Shown: positions 53,619 through 62,864 of the stretch, piece after piece
Layout: each line of letters opens with the position of its first letter
How positions within the stretch are numbered: the first letter of the stretch is position 1
NCBI GenBank assembly: GCA_018613035.1
Contig: JAGGRA010000028.1
Coordinates: forward strand, 140,546-204,545
From: Pseudomonas sp. ISL-84
GTDB taxonomy: Bacteria > Bacillota > Bacilli > Bacillales > Cytobacillaceae
DNA length: 64,000 nt
Reading direction: 5' to 3'
Translations under genes and position numbers: made by a program
The notes under the pieces: generated by a model
Seen by the model: the letters and a program-made list of their open reading frames with translations, nothing else
Databases searched by the model: none
What the model was told of the DNA's origin: nothing

Positions 53619-54773
53619 CTATTCAACCCATGTATACATATATTTTTTGTCTTCAATTGATTTTGCCTGTTTAACCACCTTTAATGGCTTGAAGGTATCA
53701 ATCATTACAGCTAGCTCAAGCGTTTCCTTTTTTCCGATGCTCGCTTCTGTTTTCCCAGGATGAGGGCCATGCGGAATTCCGCTCGGATGAAGCGTAATCG
53801 AGCCTTCATTGATTCCCTTCCTGCTCATAAAATTCCCCTCTACATAATACAGAAGTTCATCACTGTTTACGTTGCTGTGATAATAAGGTGCAGGAATGGC
53901 CTCCGGGTGGTAGTCATATAATCTTGGCACAAATGAACATACCACAAAATTATGCCCCTCAAATGTCTGATGAACTGGAGGCGGCTGGTGGACTCTGCCT
54001 GTGATGGGTTCAAAATCTTCTATATTAAATGCCCACGGATACAGGTAGCCATCCCAGCCTTCGACATCAAGCGGGTGATGATTCAGGATATGGGAGTGGA
54101 GATAGCCTCTTGTTTTTGTAATGACTTCAAATTCCCCTTTTTGGTCGTAAGTTACCAATGCTTCCGGACCACGCAAATCTCTTTCGCAGAATGGGCTGTG
54201 TTCCAATAACTGTCCATACTCATTGCGATATCTTCTCGGTGTCGAGATCTGGCTAAAAGACTCTACAAGCAGCACTTTCGTCGTTTCATTTTCATTTGGA
54301 ATTACCCGGTAAATAGTACCTATTGGAAGGATTAAGTAATCACCAGGGCGATAAGTTAGGGTGCCAAACATGGTTTCGACTTTACCGCTTCCATAATGGA
54401 TATAGAGCAGTTCATCCCCATCGCCATTTCGGTAAAAGCTTTTCATGGGCTCGGTAACGTTAGCCGTCCCTATCAATAAATCATTATTTCCCAACAAGTA
54501 CTCTCTAGCCTTTAGTGCGTCACCTGTTTTCTCGATTTGGTCAGTCAGCAAATGGCGATGCTTCAAGCTTTCCTGATCCTCATATTCTGGAAGATATTTA
54601 CCAATCAGCTCAGTACGTGCTACTTCTGTCGGCATATAATGATGATACAGAATCGATTGTGTTCCAGAAAAGCCCTTTGTGCCCATAACTTGCTCCCTGA
54701 AAAGGGTGCCATCAGGCTTTCTGAAAGTTGTATGGCGTTTGTGCGGGATATTACCCATTTTGCGATAATACAT
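53619..54773 (-). CDS. hmgA: Homogentisate 1,2-dioxygenase
   Basis: A 384-residue cupin-type dioxygenase that opens the ring of homogentisate to maleylacetoacetate. Recognisable parts are YYRKMGNIPHKRHTTFRKPDG, YIHYGSGKVETMFGTLTYRPGD, NHHPLDVEGWDGYLYPWAFN and HPSGIPHGPHPG. It is the short bacillus-type form. The ATG at 54773 follows GAGGTGG. It is last in the aminotransferase - flavin reductase-like - FAH - HGO unit. Confidence 0.92.
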   Translation of the reverse strand: MYYRKMGNIPHKRHTTFRKPDGTLFREQVMGTKGFSGTQSILYHHYMPTEVARTELIGKYLPEYEDQESLKHRHLLTDQIEKTGDALKAREYLLGNNDLLIGTANVTEPMKSFYRNGDGDELLYIHYGSGKVETMFGTLTYRPGDYLILPIGTIYRVIPNENETTKVLLVESFSQISTPRRYRNEYGQLLEHSPFCERDLRGPEALVTYDQKGEFEVITKTRGYLHSHILNHHPLDVEGWDGYLYPWAFNIEDFEPITGRVHQPPPVHQTFEGHNFVVCSFVPRLYDYHPEAIPAPYYHSNVNSDELLYYVEGNFMSRKGINEGSITLHPSGIPHGPHPGKTEASIGKKETLELAVMIDTFKPLKVVKQAKSIEDKKYMYTWVE

Positions 54774-54782
54774 AGTTCCACC

Positions 54783-55706
54783 TCACTCTATAGCAATCTT
54801 ATTTTTTAAAGTACCTAGACAGCCAATTTCAAGTTCCACTTCGTCCCCGGGCTCAAGCCAGCGGTGTACATCTGTACCAAGTTCCAGAATGCAGCCGCTC
54901 CCGACTGTCCCTGAGCCAATTAATTCGCCAGGGCATAAGGTTACACCCTCTGATGCCCGTTCAATCATTTCGTAAAAAGAATAATAAATATCCTGCATAT
55001 TTCCTTCAGATAGAAGGGTGCCATTAACCTTGGCGGTCATCGGCAAGTCATAGCCGCTTTCAACACGATAATCTATCAATTCATCTTTTGTAATAATATA
55101 AGGACCAATCGTTGTTGCGAAATCCTTCCCTTTTGCAGGTCCAAGGCCAACCTTCATCTCTTTCCTTTGAGTATCCCTTGCACTCCAGTCATTCAGAATA
55201 CAGTAGCCAAAAATATAATCATCTGCTTCGGAAGCTTTGATATCCTTGCCTTCTTTCCCGATCACACATGCTATTTCCAGTTCATAATCCAGCCACTCAC
55301 AATTCTTCGGCCGGAAAATCTCTTCTTCTGGCCCCTTAATGCTAAGATGATTTGAAAAATAGAAAACAGGGATCTCATACCATTCAGGTATCATATCAAG
55401 TCCGCGGTTTCCTCTGGCGGTTTTTACATGCTCTTCAAATGCATAAAAGTCCCGGAAGCTTTTCGGATTTGGCAGAGGGGCTTTTAAGATCACCTGTGAC
55501 AGCGGATAGACACCTTTATCTGTGTTTTTCAGCTTTTTGCTTTTTGATAAAAACTCCATAAAAAACGCATGATTTTCCAAAAATTCAAGCATGGTTTTGG
55601 GGAGAACTCCGTTTGTAGCTTCGTGCATATCCACAGCATGCTCATTATTTTTCAGCCACCCTGCTCTAATGGATCCATCTTGTTTTTGAAAAGTTATAAA
55701 TTTCAT
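54783..55706 (-). CDS. Fumarylacetoacetate hydrolase family protein
   Basis: A 307-residue FAH-family protein with metal and catalytic segments LDYELEIACVIGKEGKDI, YCILNDWSARDTQRKE, LGPAKGKDFATTIGPYI and GSGTVGSGCILELGTD. In this operon it should cleave fumarylacetoacetate, or maleylacetoacetate directly, to acetoacetate and a C4 acid. No maleylacetoacetate isomerase gene is in the block. The ATG follows AGGTGAT, 10 bp before hmgA. Confidence 0.92.
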   Translation of the reverse strand: MKFITFQKQDGSIRAGWLKNNEHAVDMHEATNGVLPKTMLEFLENHAFFMEFLSKSKKLKNTDKGVYPLSQVILKAPLPNPKSFRDFYAFEEHVKTARGNRGLDMIPEWYEIPVFYFSNHLSIKGPEEEIFRPKNCEWLDYELEIACVIGKEGKDIKASEADDYIFGYCILNDWSARDTQRKEMKVGLGPAKGKDFATTIGPYIITKDELIDYRVESGYDLPMTAKVNGTLLSEGNMQDIYYSFYEMIERASEGVTLCPGELIGSGTVGSGCILELGTDVHRWLEPGDEVELEIGCLGTLKNKIAIE

Positions 55707-55710
55707 AGCA

Positions 55711-56331
55711 TCACCTTGGCTCCGTTTTTCGGATTAATTCAAAAACATCCGACATTGGCCTTGTATAGATATGTCCTGCCATACGGCCTACCGGTTTAAG
55801 CTTTTCTGAATTGATCCGGCCGTTTTCATAAAGCCCTTCAGCAACATGCACGTGTTCGATTCTTCCAATAACCAGACTTCCGGAGCCTGCATGCTCTCCA
55901 AAATGCAGAACCTGATATAAGCTGCATTCCAGATGGACTTTTGATTCCTTCACCCTTGGTGGCTTAACAGCAGCACTTTTTTCTTTTGCCAGCCCGGCAG
56001 CGTCCAGTTCGTCAGTGCCACGAGGATAATCAGCTGCACAAATGTTCATCTTTTCGATAAAATCCTCACTGACAATATTGATGACGAATTCCTTTGTCGC
56101 TTCTATGTTAGCAAGGGTATCTTTTTTTGTTCCATCCGTCCCTTTTCTCATAGGAGAGAAGCAGATGAGCATCGGATCTGCACAAACCGCTGTAAAAAAG
56201 CTGAATGGATCAGCATTTACATTTCCGCTTTCATCAACAGTTGTGACAAACGCAATGGGACGGGGAAGGATTGACCCTGCCAATAGCTTATATGCGTCCT
56301 TCCACACAAGACTTCCAGGATTAATTTCCAT
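55711..56331 (-). CDS. Flavin reductase-like split-barrel protein
   Basis: A 206-residue FMN-binding split-barrel protein of the flavin reductase-like family (LAGSILPRPIAFVTTVDESGNVNADPFSFFTAVCADPMLICF; LECSLYQVLHFGEHAGSGSLVIGRIEHVHV). Relatives bind FMN and either reduce flavin or have unassigned roles. It is placed tightly between the aminotransferase and FAH genes, yet the standard homogentisate route has no flavin step, so its job here is open. The ATG lies directly at the stop of the upstream gene. Confidence 0.88.
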   Translation of the reverse strand: MEINPGSLVWKDAYKLLAGSILPRPIAFVTTVDESGNVNADPFSFFTAVCADPMLICFSPMRKGTDGTKKDTLANIEATKEFVINIVSEDFIEKMNICAADYPRGTDELDAAGLAKEKSAAVKPPRVKESKVHLECSLYQVLHFGEHAGSGSLVIGRIEHVHVAEGLYENGRINSEKLKPVGRMAGHIYTRPMSDVFELIRKTEPR

Positions 56332-57432
56332 TTATCTTACACCGCCCTTATTATTTAAAAGCTCGCTGATTACACTTATAACCGCTTCGTTATCCCCTCT
56401 TGTTCCAAGAGTCATCCTAAAAGCATCTGCATATCCCGGCAGCTTCATTTGGCGAACAACCAACCCGTTAGCAATGAGACTTGCCGCGATTGGATGCTGG
56501 CTGAAAACATAAACAAAGTTGGTTTGTGAAGGAAAGAAACCAATGTTCAGTTCTGCGAATTTTTCACAAACAAACTCCCGTTCGACAGCATTCTTTTTCG
56601 AACAATCTTTTACAAAATCTTGATCAGCCAAAGCTGTTGCCGCTGCTGCCTGGACAAGGTGGTTTACATTAAAAACATCTTTCACTTTATGAAGCTCCTT
56701 AACAATCTCAGGGTCCATTATTCCATAACCGGCGCGAAGTCCGGCAAGGCCATAAATCTTTGAAAAAGTCCTGAGGATAATCAGGTTGGGATACTGCTTG
56801 AGCAGTGGAATTGATTCCAAAAATTCTTTTGATGTAACGTATTCGTAATAAGCTTCATCTAAAATAATCAGAATGTTCGGTGGAATTTTCCCTATGAACT
56901 GGTATAGCTCATCTTTCCCGACAATCGTACCTGTTGGATTGTTGGGATTACAGACAAACACCATTTTTGTTCTATGGCCAATCTTCTCATACATAGCATC
57001 TAAATCATGGGATCCATTTCGGAGTGGGACTGAAACAGCCTTGCCGCCTTCAATGACTACATTTGTTTCATATCTGGGAAAGGTAATCTGAGCCATTACT
57101 GCTTCATCGCCCGGACTTATGTATGCTCTTGTCAAAAGGCGGATTATTTCTTCAGAACCGTTACTTGCCAAGATTCTGTCTTCGCTTAGACTGTAAAATT
57201 CCGCTATTTTTCGTATCAGCTGGGAAACGGTCCCATCCGGATAAAAATAAAGACTATTCATCGCTTTGGTAATGCTATCCTTTACCTCTGGGGAACAGCC
57301 ATATACATTTTCATTATCAGACATTTTCCGGGCAGCCTTTAGATTAAATTTTGCTTTAATCTCCTCCGGGGAATTGCCCAGCGGGTAAGATACTATTTTT
57401 TCCACGGCACTTCTCGTCTGTATTTTAGCCAT
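56332..57432 (-). CDS. HisC-type aminotransferase, probably for tyrosine
   Basis: A 366-residue class I/II PLP aminotransferase of the histidinol-phosphate aminotransferase group: NENVYGCSPEV, VCNPNNPTGTIV, ILDEAYYEYV and the PLP lysine in RTFSKIYGLAGLRAGYG. Placed before FAH and HGO and after hppD, it is likely to make 4-hydroxyphenylpyruvate from tyrosine rather than serve histidine synthesis. The ATG at 57432 follows AAAGGAGG. Confidence 0.88.
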   Translation of the reverse strand: MAKIQTRSAVEKIVSYPLGNSPEEIKAKFNLKAARKMSDNENVYGCSPEVKDSITKAMNSLYFYPDGTVSQLIRKIAEFYSLSEDRILASNGSEEIIRLLTRAYISPGDEAVMAQITFPRYETNVVIEGGKAVSVPLRNGSHDLDAMYEKIGHRTKMVFVCNPNNPTGTIVGKDELYQFIGKIPPNILIILDEAYYEYVTSKEFLESIPLLKQYPNLIILRTFSKIYGLAGLRAGYGIMDPEIVKELHKVKDVFNVNHLVQAAAATALADQDFVKDCSKKNAVEREFVCEKFAELNIGFFPSQTNFVYVFSQHPIAASLIANGLVVRQMKLPGYADAFRMTLGTRGDNEAVISVISELLNNKGGVR

Positions 57433-57483
57433 ATCTTTTGCCTCCTTTGCGCCAAGGTTCTTGCTGTTTAATACACTTATTAA

Positions 57484-57514
57484 AAAAGGGAGAATGCATC
57501 TCCCTTTTCTGCAA
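57484..57514 (-). terminator. Terminator after hppD
   Basis: AAAAGGGAGA and TCTCCCTTTT arms with a TGCAT loop, then a T run on the minus strand. It separates hppD from the aminotransferase gene, so the latter probably has its own promoter or gets read-through. Confidence 0.85.
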
Positions 57515-57519
57515 TATAT

Positions 57520-58632
57520 TTATAGATTTCCGCGTCTTTCCTGTTCACGTTCAATCGATTCAAACAGTGCCTTGAAATTTCCTTCACCAAACCCTCTTGC
57601 CCCTTTACGCTGGATCACTTCGATGAAAAGGGTAGGCCGGTCAACAATTGGCTTCGTAAAGATTTGCAGTAAATACCCTTCATCGTCACGGTCTACTAAA
57701 ATGCTTAATTCTTTTAGCTTATCAATCTCTTCATCAATTTCCCCTACACGCTCGGAAAGCATGTCATAGTAAGAATCAGGTGTGTTTAAAAACTCTACGC
57801 CATTCTTACGAAGAATGCTGACCGTTTTAACGATATCCTCAGTGAGGATGGCCAGATGCTGCACACCAGCCCCATTATAGTATTCGAGGTATTCCTCAAT
57901 CTGCGACTTGCGTTTTCCCTCTGCAGGCTCGTTGATCGGGAATTTAATCCTGCCGCCATTATGCATTACTTTAGACATTAAAGCTGAATATTCAGTTGTA
58001 ATATCTTTATCAGTAAAGTGCTTCATTTCTTTGAAGCCCATTACATTCGCATAATAGTTCACCCATTCTTCCATTCTTTCCACATTGCCGACAACATGGT
58101 CGATACCGATAAATCCTGCATCTTCAAACGGAACAGTTGTTTCATAAGGTTCAAAGCCAGGCATGAAAATACCTTTGTAATTACTGCGCTCAACGAGTGT
58201 GTGGATCGTATCTCCATATGTACCGATTACGGCTTTTTTCACCGTACCATGCTCATCTTCTATTTCATATGGCGGCTGAATTTCAATAGCGCCTCTTTTT
58301 ACTGCTTCTTGATATGCCTTTTCGACATTATCAACCGTTAATGCGATATCCTTAACTCCATCACCGTGCTTTTTAATAAAAGCTGATACTCTCGAGCTAT
58401 CATTCAATGTTCCCGTGATGACCAGACGTATTTTTCTTTGCTGGAGTACATAAGAAACAGTTTCTCTGTTCCCTGTTTCAAGTCCAGAATATGCAACTGG
58501 CTTGAACCCGAATGCTGTACAGAAATAATGGCATGACTGCTTCGCATTGCCAGAGTAAATTTCTAAATAGTCCACTTCCTTAACAGGAAAGAAATCCGCA
58601 TTTTGCTCTTTTAACAACTTTTCTTCTTGCAT
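57520..58632 (-). CDS. hppD: 4-Hydroxyphenylpyruvate dioxygenase
   Basis: A 370-residue two-domain vicinal-oxygen-chelate enzyme converting 4-hydroxyphenylpyruvate to homogentisate. Iron ligands are the His in FIGIDHVVGNV, the His in GAGVQHLAILT and the Glu in LFIEVIQRKGARGFGEGNF. The C-terminal helix closing the active site is intact. The ATG at 58632 follows AGGGGTTAGG. It begins the tyrosine-degradation block; a structured repeat array lies just upstream. Confidence 0.95.
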   Translation of the reverse strand: MQEEKLLKEQNADFFPVKEVDYLEIYSGNAKQSCHYFCTAFGFKPVAYSGLETGNRETVSYVLQQRKIRLVITGTLNDSSRVSAFIKKHGDGVKDIALTVDNVEKAYQEAVKRGAIEIQPPYEIEDEHGTVKKAVIGTYGDTIHTLVERSNYKGIFMPGFEPYETTVPFEDAGFIGIDHVVGNVERMEEWVNYYANVMGFKEMKHFTDKDITTEYSALMSKVMHNGGRIKFPINEPAEGKRKSQIEEYLEYYNGAGVQHLAILTEDIVKTVSILRKNGVEFLNTPDSYYDMLSERVGEIDEEIDKLKELSILVDRDDEGYLLQIFTKPIVDRPTLFIEVIQRKGARGFGEGNFKALFESIEREQERRGNL

Positions 58633-58738
58633 CCTAACCCCTCCATTTATAAAATTATTAATATTTTGAATTTATAATATATGAAACTTGTAAACGTTCT
58701 CAAGAGTTCAAGTTAAAGCTATAATGCACTTCTGCGAT

Positions 58739-59178
58739 AAAGCGAAACTTCTTCCAGCCTGCTTTTGGCTGGAAGTTAGTTGAGCCAATCGGGTCTTTAC
58801 TGGCAGTTTAGAGCAATTCATCTTTTTAAAATTCAAACTTATTTACTGCCAGTTAAGACGGGGTAAAGCGAAACTTCTTCCAGCCTGCTTTTTGGCTGGA
58901 AGTTAGTTGAGGCCCTCAGGAAGAGGGTCACTCAGACGTTGCCACAGGACGTGGCGTTTTTAGTCTGAGTTCATTAATCGGGTCTTTACTGGCAGTTTTG
59001 GAGAATTCACACTATTTAAGACATAATTTTAATTACTGCCAGTTAAGACGGGGTAAAGCGAAACTTCTTCCAGCCTGCTTTTGGCTGGAAGTTAGTTGAG
59101 GACCTCAGGAAGAGGGTGTTGCCACAGGACGTGGCGTTTTTAGTCTGAGTTCATTAATCAGGTCTTTACTGGCAGTTA
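58739..59178. repeat. Array of three structured repeats with alternating hairpins
   Basis: Units begin AAAGCGAAACTTCTTCCAGCC at about 58739, 58865 and 59055. Each has a CTTCCAGCC/GGCTGGAAG hairpin, and the second and third also have GCCAC..GTGGC (nested in CTCAGAC..GTCTGAG in the second). Between units GGTCTTTACTGGCAGT pairs with ACTGCCAGTTAAGAC (58791-58862 and 58980-59052). The first unit lacks the middle part and the third lacks the CACTCAGAC segment. There is no ORF. The array fills the gap between hppD and the lpd-like gene. Confidence 0.85.
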
Positions 59179-59193
59179 AGATAGTCCCATCTT

Positions 59194-60633
59194 CTATACT
59201 TTTAATCTCTCTTTTATCAAACCTGGCGGTAAATGCACAGCCTGTTTTTTTAATGCCTCCACTGCTTCAAGCAGACCTTCATTCATGCTCGGGTGCGGAT
59301 AGTGTGGGAATATTAGGTCTTCATCCCTTGCCGCCATTTCCAATGCTGTGATCCCGCTTGAAATCAGCTCAACCGCACCATGGCCAACCATATGGAAGCC
59401 TAGCAGCACATGCTTTTCCTTATCACTAATGACTTTGATGAATCCATCTTTTTTCCCGATCAATGTGCTATAACCATTAGAGGATAATGGATATTGGCCA
59501 ATTTCAATATCATAGCCTAGATTTATAGCTTCTTCTTCCGTTAAACCACAACCTGCAATGGGGGGCTGCGTGTGGGCTACAACCGGAATAAAACGAAAGT
59601 CAGATTCCGATGCTATGCCCGCAATCGCTTCAGCTGCTGTTTTTCCTTGCTTAATAGCTTTTACTGCAAGAGCTGGTCCCTCCGTAACATCACCAATAGC
59701 ATATATATTTTCCCGGGACGTCCGGCATTGATGATCCACCTTAATAAAACCAGCTGTGCTTATTTCTACTCCTATGCGGTTAAGACCGAGCTGGTCTGTA
59801 TTTGGCTTAATGGACGCGGATGAAAATAAGTATGTTCCTGAAAGGGTTTTTGTCTTTCCCTTTGCTTCAAGAATTAGTGATACATTGTCCTCAAAAAGCT
59901 GTAATTCCAATACATCCACATTCCTTACAACATTCAGCCCTTTCTTTTTTAAAATTCTCTTCAGCTCCCGGCAGATTGATTGGTCAAATTCAAACTCTGC
60001 TTTTCCTTCATCAAGGATGAGAGTCACATCCGCACCAAGTGCCTGATAAGCCATCCCGATCTCCAGGGCGATATAGTCACTTCCGTAAACCAGCAGCTTT
60101 TCGGGAATTTCATTTAAATTTGCAATGGACTGAGTATCCAGGAGCCTTTCACTTTTTTCCTGCAGCCACGCAGGGGGAACCGGTGTGCTTCCTGTTGCGA
60201 TGATGGCATCCTTAAATCGAAAAACCTCATATTTCTCCCCATTTTCTACGCCTACTTTATCCTCAGCCAAAAAAAATGCCGAGCCCTCAACAATCTCAAC
60301 CTTATTTGCTTTGCAGAGCGCCTCAATTCCTGCCCGAAGCTGCTCAACTGTCTTCTGTTTATATTCCTGAAGCTTTTTCATGTTAAAATGGATGGCTTTT
60401 GCTTCAAACCCCCAGTTCTCTGCCTCCTGATAGGAAACAGCTTTTTCAGCAGCCTGAGTCAGGATTTTCGACGGAATACACCCTTTGTTTAAACAAACAC
60501 CGCCCAATTGACCTCGTTCAATTAACGTGACAGTACGTCCAAGCTGCGCTGCGCGAATCGCCGCATGGTATCCCCCAGGGCCCCCGCCAATAATGATGAC
60601 ATCTCGTTCATATGCAAGTTCGCCAACTACCAT
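59194..60633 (-). CDS. Dihydrolipoyl dehydrogenase (E3)
   Basis: A 479-residue flavoprotein disulfide reductase. FAD motif GGGPGGYHAAIRAAQLG, redox disulfide GGVCLNKGCIPSK, NAD-binding YGSDYIALEIGMAYQALGA, and the C-terminal ALEMAARDEDLIFPHYPHPS with the active-site His. It reoxidises the lipoyl group of the E2 encoded immediately upstream (start directly after the E2 stop). It is the last gene of the complex. Confidence 0.94.
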   Translation of the reverse strand: MVVGELAYERDVIIIGGGPGGYHAAIRAAQLGRTVTLIERGQLGGVCLNKGCIPSKILTQAAEKAVSYQEAENWGFEAKAIHFNMKKLQEYKQKTVEQLRAGIEALCKANKVEIVEGSAFFLAEDKVGVENGEKYEVFRFKDAIIATGSTPVPPAWLQEKSERLLDTQSIANLNEIPEKLLVYGSDYIALEIGMAYQALGADVTLILDEGKAEFEFDQSICRELKRILKKKGLNVVRNVDVLELQLFEDNVSLILEAKGKTKTLSGTYLFSSASIKPNTDQLGLNRIGVEISTAGFIKVDHQCRTSRENIYAIGDVTEGPALAVKAIKQGKTAAEAIAGIASESDFRFIPVVAHTQPPIAGCGLTEEEAINLGYDIEIGQYPLSSNGYSTLIGKKDGFIKVISDKEKHVLLGFHMVGHGAVELISSGITALEMAARDEDLIFPHYPHPSMNEGLLEAVEALKKQAVHLPPGLIKERLKV

Positions 60634-61857
60634 TTATACCATCTCCAGGACAAGCATTTTTGGATTTTGTATCAGTTCGGCAAACCGGTTTGTGAAGCGC
60701 ACTGCTGTCGCCCCGTCTGCCACTCTATGGTCAAAGGACATGGAAATATTCATCATCGACCGGATGACAATCTGGTCATCTCCCATAACCACAGGCATTT
60801 TCTTTGTTTTATGAAAGGCCACAACAGCTGTCTGCGGATGCTGAATGATCGGTGTAGCACCGAAGCTTCCTCCCAGAGGCCCCACATTACTGATGGTAAA
60901 AGTGCCGTCAGATATTTCTTTAACAGTCAGCATGTTTTCTTGCGCTCTCTCCGTCAGCTGTTTCATTTCATCGTGGATCTTGCGGATGGATTTCTTCTCA
61001 ACATTTTGGATGACCGGAACAATTAACCCTTCCTCGGTGTCCACCGCGATGCCAATATGATGATCCTTAAGCAAATGGATCTCTTCCTTTTCTTCATCAA
61101 GATCCGCATTGAATACAGGAAATTCCTTCAGGCAAATAGACAGTGCCTTAAGGAAAAAAGCTGTTGCTGATATGTTCTGTTTATGGTCTTTAAACTCATT
61201 CCTGAATGTATTCAGCTCTGTAACATCAATTTCTTCAAAATGTGTGCAATGCGGAATCGTATATAGTGAGTGCGCCATTTTTTTGGCAATCTGTTTTCTT
61301 CGGCCTCTGAAAGGAATAGTACTCCATTCCTTATCATTAATATTTGCCGGTTCCTTAGTAGCTGGCTGAGCAGGTATATTAGGCTTTTTCTGGGCAGCCG
61401 CCAAATGTTTGTAGATATCTTCATCCAAAATGCGGCCTGCAGGGCCAGTTCCAACAACATTTTCTATATTAATTCCATTCTCGCGGGCAATCTTTCTTGT
61501 AAATGGGGAAGCGAGCACCCTTTTTCCTTTTACTGCTGCAAAAGAATGCAGCTGTTTGGCTTGTAATTCAGCGGCATCCGGCTTAGGAAGTTTTTTCCCA
61601 GTCTTTTCAGAAACACAAGCAGGCTCATCCACCGCTAAAATTAATAAGGTGGATCCTACCGAAACCGTATCGCCAGGCTGGACTGTAAACTCCTTTATAA
61701 TTCCGGCTCTAGGTGCCGGAATTTCTGCGGTCATTTTATCGGTCTGTACTTCGACTAGAGGGTCATCAGCTTTAACCGCTTCTCCTGGTTTGACTAAAAA
61801 ACAATTAATTTCTGCCTCTGTCATGCCTGCTCCAATATCATGCAGCTTAACTTCCAC
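60634..61857 (-). CDS. 2-Oxo acid dehydrogenase E2 (dihydrolipoamide acyltransferase)
   Basis: A 407-residue E2 with one N-terminal lipoyl domain (lysine in VQTDKMTAEIPAP), a peripheral-subunit binding domain (LASPFTRKIARENGINIENVVGTGPAGRI) and a catalytic core ending SMSFDHRVADGATAVRF with the His and Asp of the active site. Linkers are Pro/Ala-rich. The domain layout fits a branched-chain or acetoin/pyruvate complex; the acyl group cannot be fixed from sequence. Confidence 0.92.
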   Translation of the reverse strand: MEVKLHDIGAGMTEAEINCFLVKPGEAVKADDPLVEVQTDKMTAEIPAPRAGIIKEFTVQPGDTVSVGSTLLILAVDEPACVSEKTGKKLPKPDAAELQAKQLHSFAAVKGKRVLASPFTRKIARENGINIENVVGTGPAGRILDEDIYKHLAAAQKKPNIPAQPATKEPANINDKEWSTIPFRGRRKQIAKKMAHSLYTIPHCTHFEEIDVTELNTFRNEFKDHKQNISATAFFLKALSICLKEFPVFNADLDEEKEEIHLLKDHHIGIAVDTEEGLIVPVIQNVEKKSIRKIHDEMKQLTERAQENMLTVKEISDGTFTISNVGPLGGSFGATPIIQHPQTAVVAFHKTKKMPVVMGDDQIVIRSMMNISMSFDHRVADGATAVRFTNRFAELIQNPKMLVLEMV

Positions 61858-61868
61858 GGCTTACCCTC

Positions 61869-62864
61869 CTAGAACTTTATTACTTTTTCAATACTATGCT
61901 GGATACGATTTGGGGTGGGCAGATAATGGTCCTCAAAACCGAAGTATGGCACAGGAGCATCAAAACCTGTCACACGCTCAACTGGGGCTTTTTGATATAA
62001 AAAGGATGTGTCATTGATAATAGCAAGTACATCATTTCCGACTCCGCCGGTAGCATGTGCTTCATGGACAATAACTGTTCTGCCTGTTTTTTGCACAGAC
62101 TCTGCTATAATATCCTTATCGATTGGAAATAACGTCCTCAGGTCAATTACATCACAATGAATTCCCTTTTCCTTCATCGTCTTGGCTGCTTTCATCGCCT
62201 CGGGAACCATCGCGCCCCAGGCAATAACCGTAACATCATCGCCCTCCATGAGCTTTTTGCCCTTTCCGATTTCAACTGTATATTTTCCTTCAGGCACTTC
62301 TTCCTTCATTGACCGGTAGCAGCGCATTGGTTCAAGAAACAAAACCGGATCAGGATCTTCAATAGCTGCAATCAGCAAACCTTTGGCATCATAGGGGCTT
62401 GCCGGGCAAACAACCTTAATACCCGGCATATGGGTAAAAATCGCTTCCGTTGAGTCACAGTGGATTTCAGGCGCCCTGACACCCGCGCCATAAGGGGCGC
62501 GGATAACCATTGGAACTGTAAAATGGCCCATCGTCCTCATCCGCAGCCTTGAAGCATGCGTCATGATTTGCTCATAAGCGGGGTAAATAAAGCCAAGGAA
62601 TTGAATCTCGATAACGGGTAAAAAGCCGTTCACTGCCATCCCTATCCCTGCTCCAACAAACCCTGCTTCACTTAAAGGGGTATCAATGACCCGGTTTTCT
62701 CCATACTTTGCCTGCAGTCCGTCCGTTGCACGGAATACTCCCCCGTTTTTCCCAATATCTTCACCAAGCAGTAAAACTTCTTCTCTCTTTTCAAGCATCG
62801 TATCAAGAGCATCCGTAATGGCCTGAACCAGCGTTAATGTCTTTGTTCCAACTGCGGTTTTCAT
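61869..62864 (-). CDS. 2-Oxo acid dehydrogenase E1, beta subunit
   Basis: A 331-residue E1-beta with LLGEDIGKNGGVFRATDGL, DTPLSEAGFVGAGIGMAVNG, RAPYGAGVRAPEIHCDSTEA and HEAHATGGVGNDVLAII. It pairs with the alpha subunit to bind thiamine diphosphate and decarboxylate a 2-oxo acid. The ATG at 62864 overlaps the stop of the alpha gene. Confidence 0.94.
   Translation of the reverse strand: MKTAVGTKTLTLVQAITDALDTMLEKREEVLLLGEDIGKNGGVFRATDGLQAKYGENRVIDTPLSEAGFVGAGIGMAVNGFLPVIEIQFLGFIYPAYEQIMTHASRLRMRTMGHFTVPMVIRAPYGAGVRAPEIHCDSTEAIFTHMPGIKVVCPASPYDAKGLLIAAIEDPDPVLFLEPMRCYRSMKEEVPEGKYTVEIGKGKKLMEGDDVTVIAWGAMVPEAMKAAKTMKEKGIHCDVIDLRTLFPIDKDIIAESVQKTGRTVIVHEAHATGGVGNDVLAIINDTSFLYQKAPVERVTGFDAPVPYFGFEDHYLPTPNRIQHSIEKVIKF

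Noticed and set aside
58739..59178. CRISPR array
   Set aside because: Three unequal repeats of more than 70 bp with internal hairpins and no regular spacers; no cas genes.
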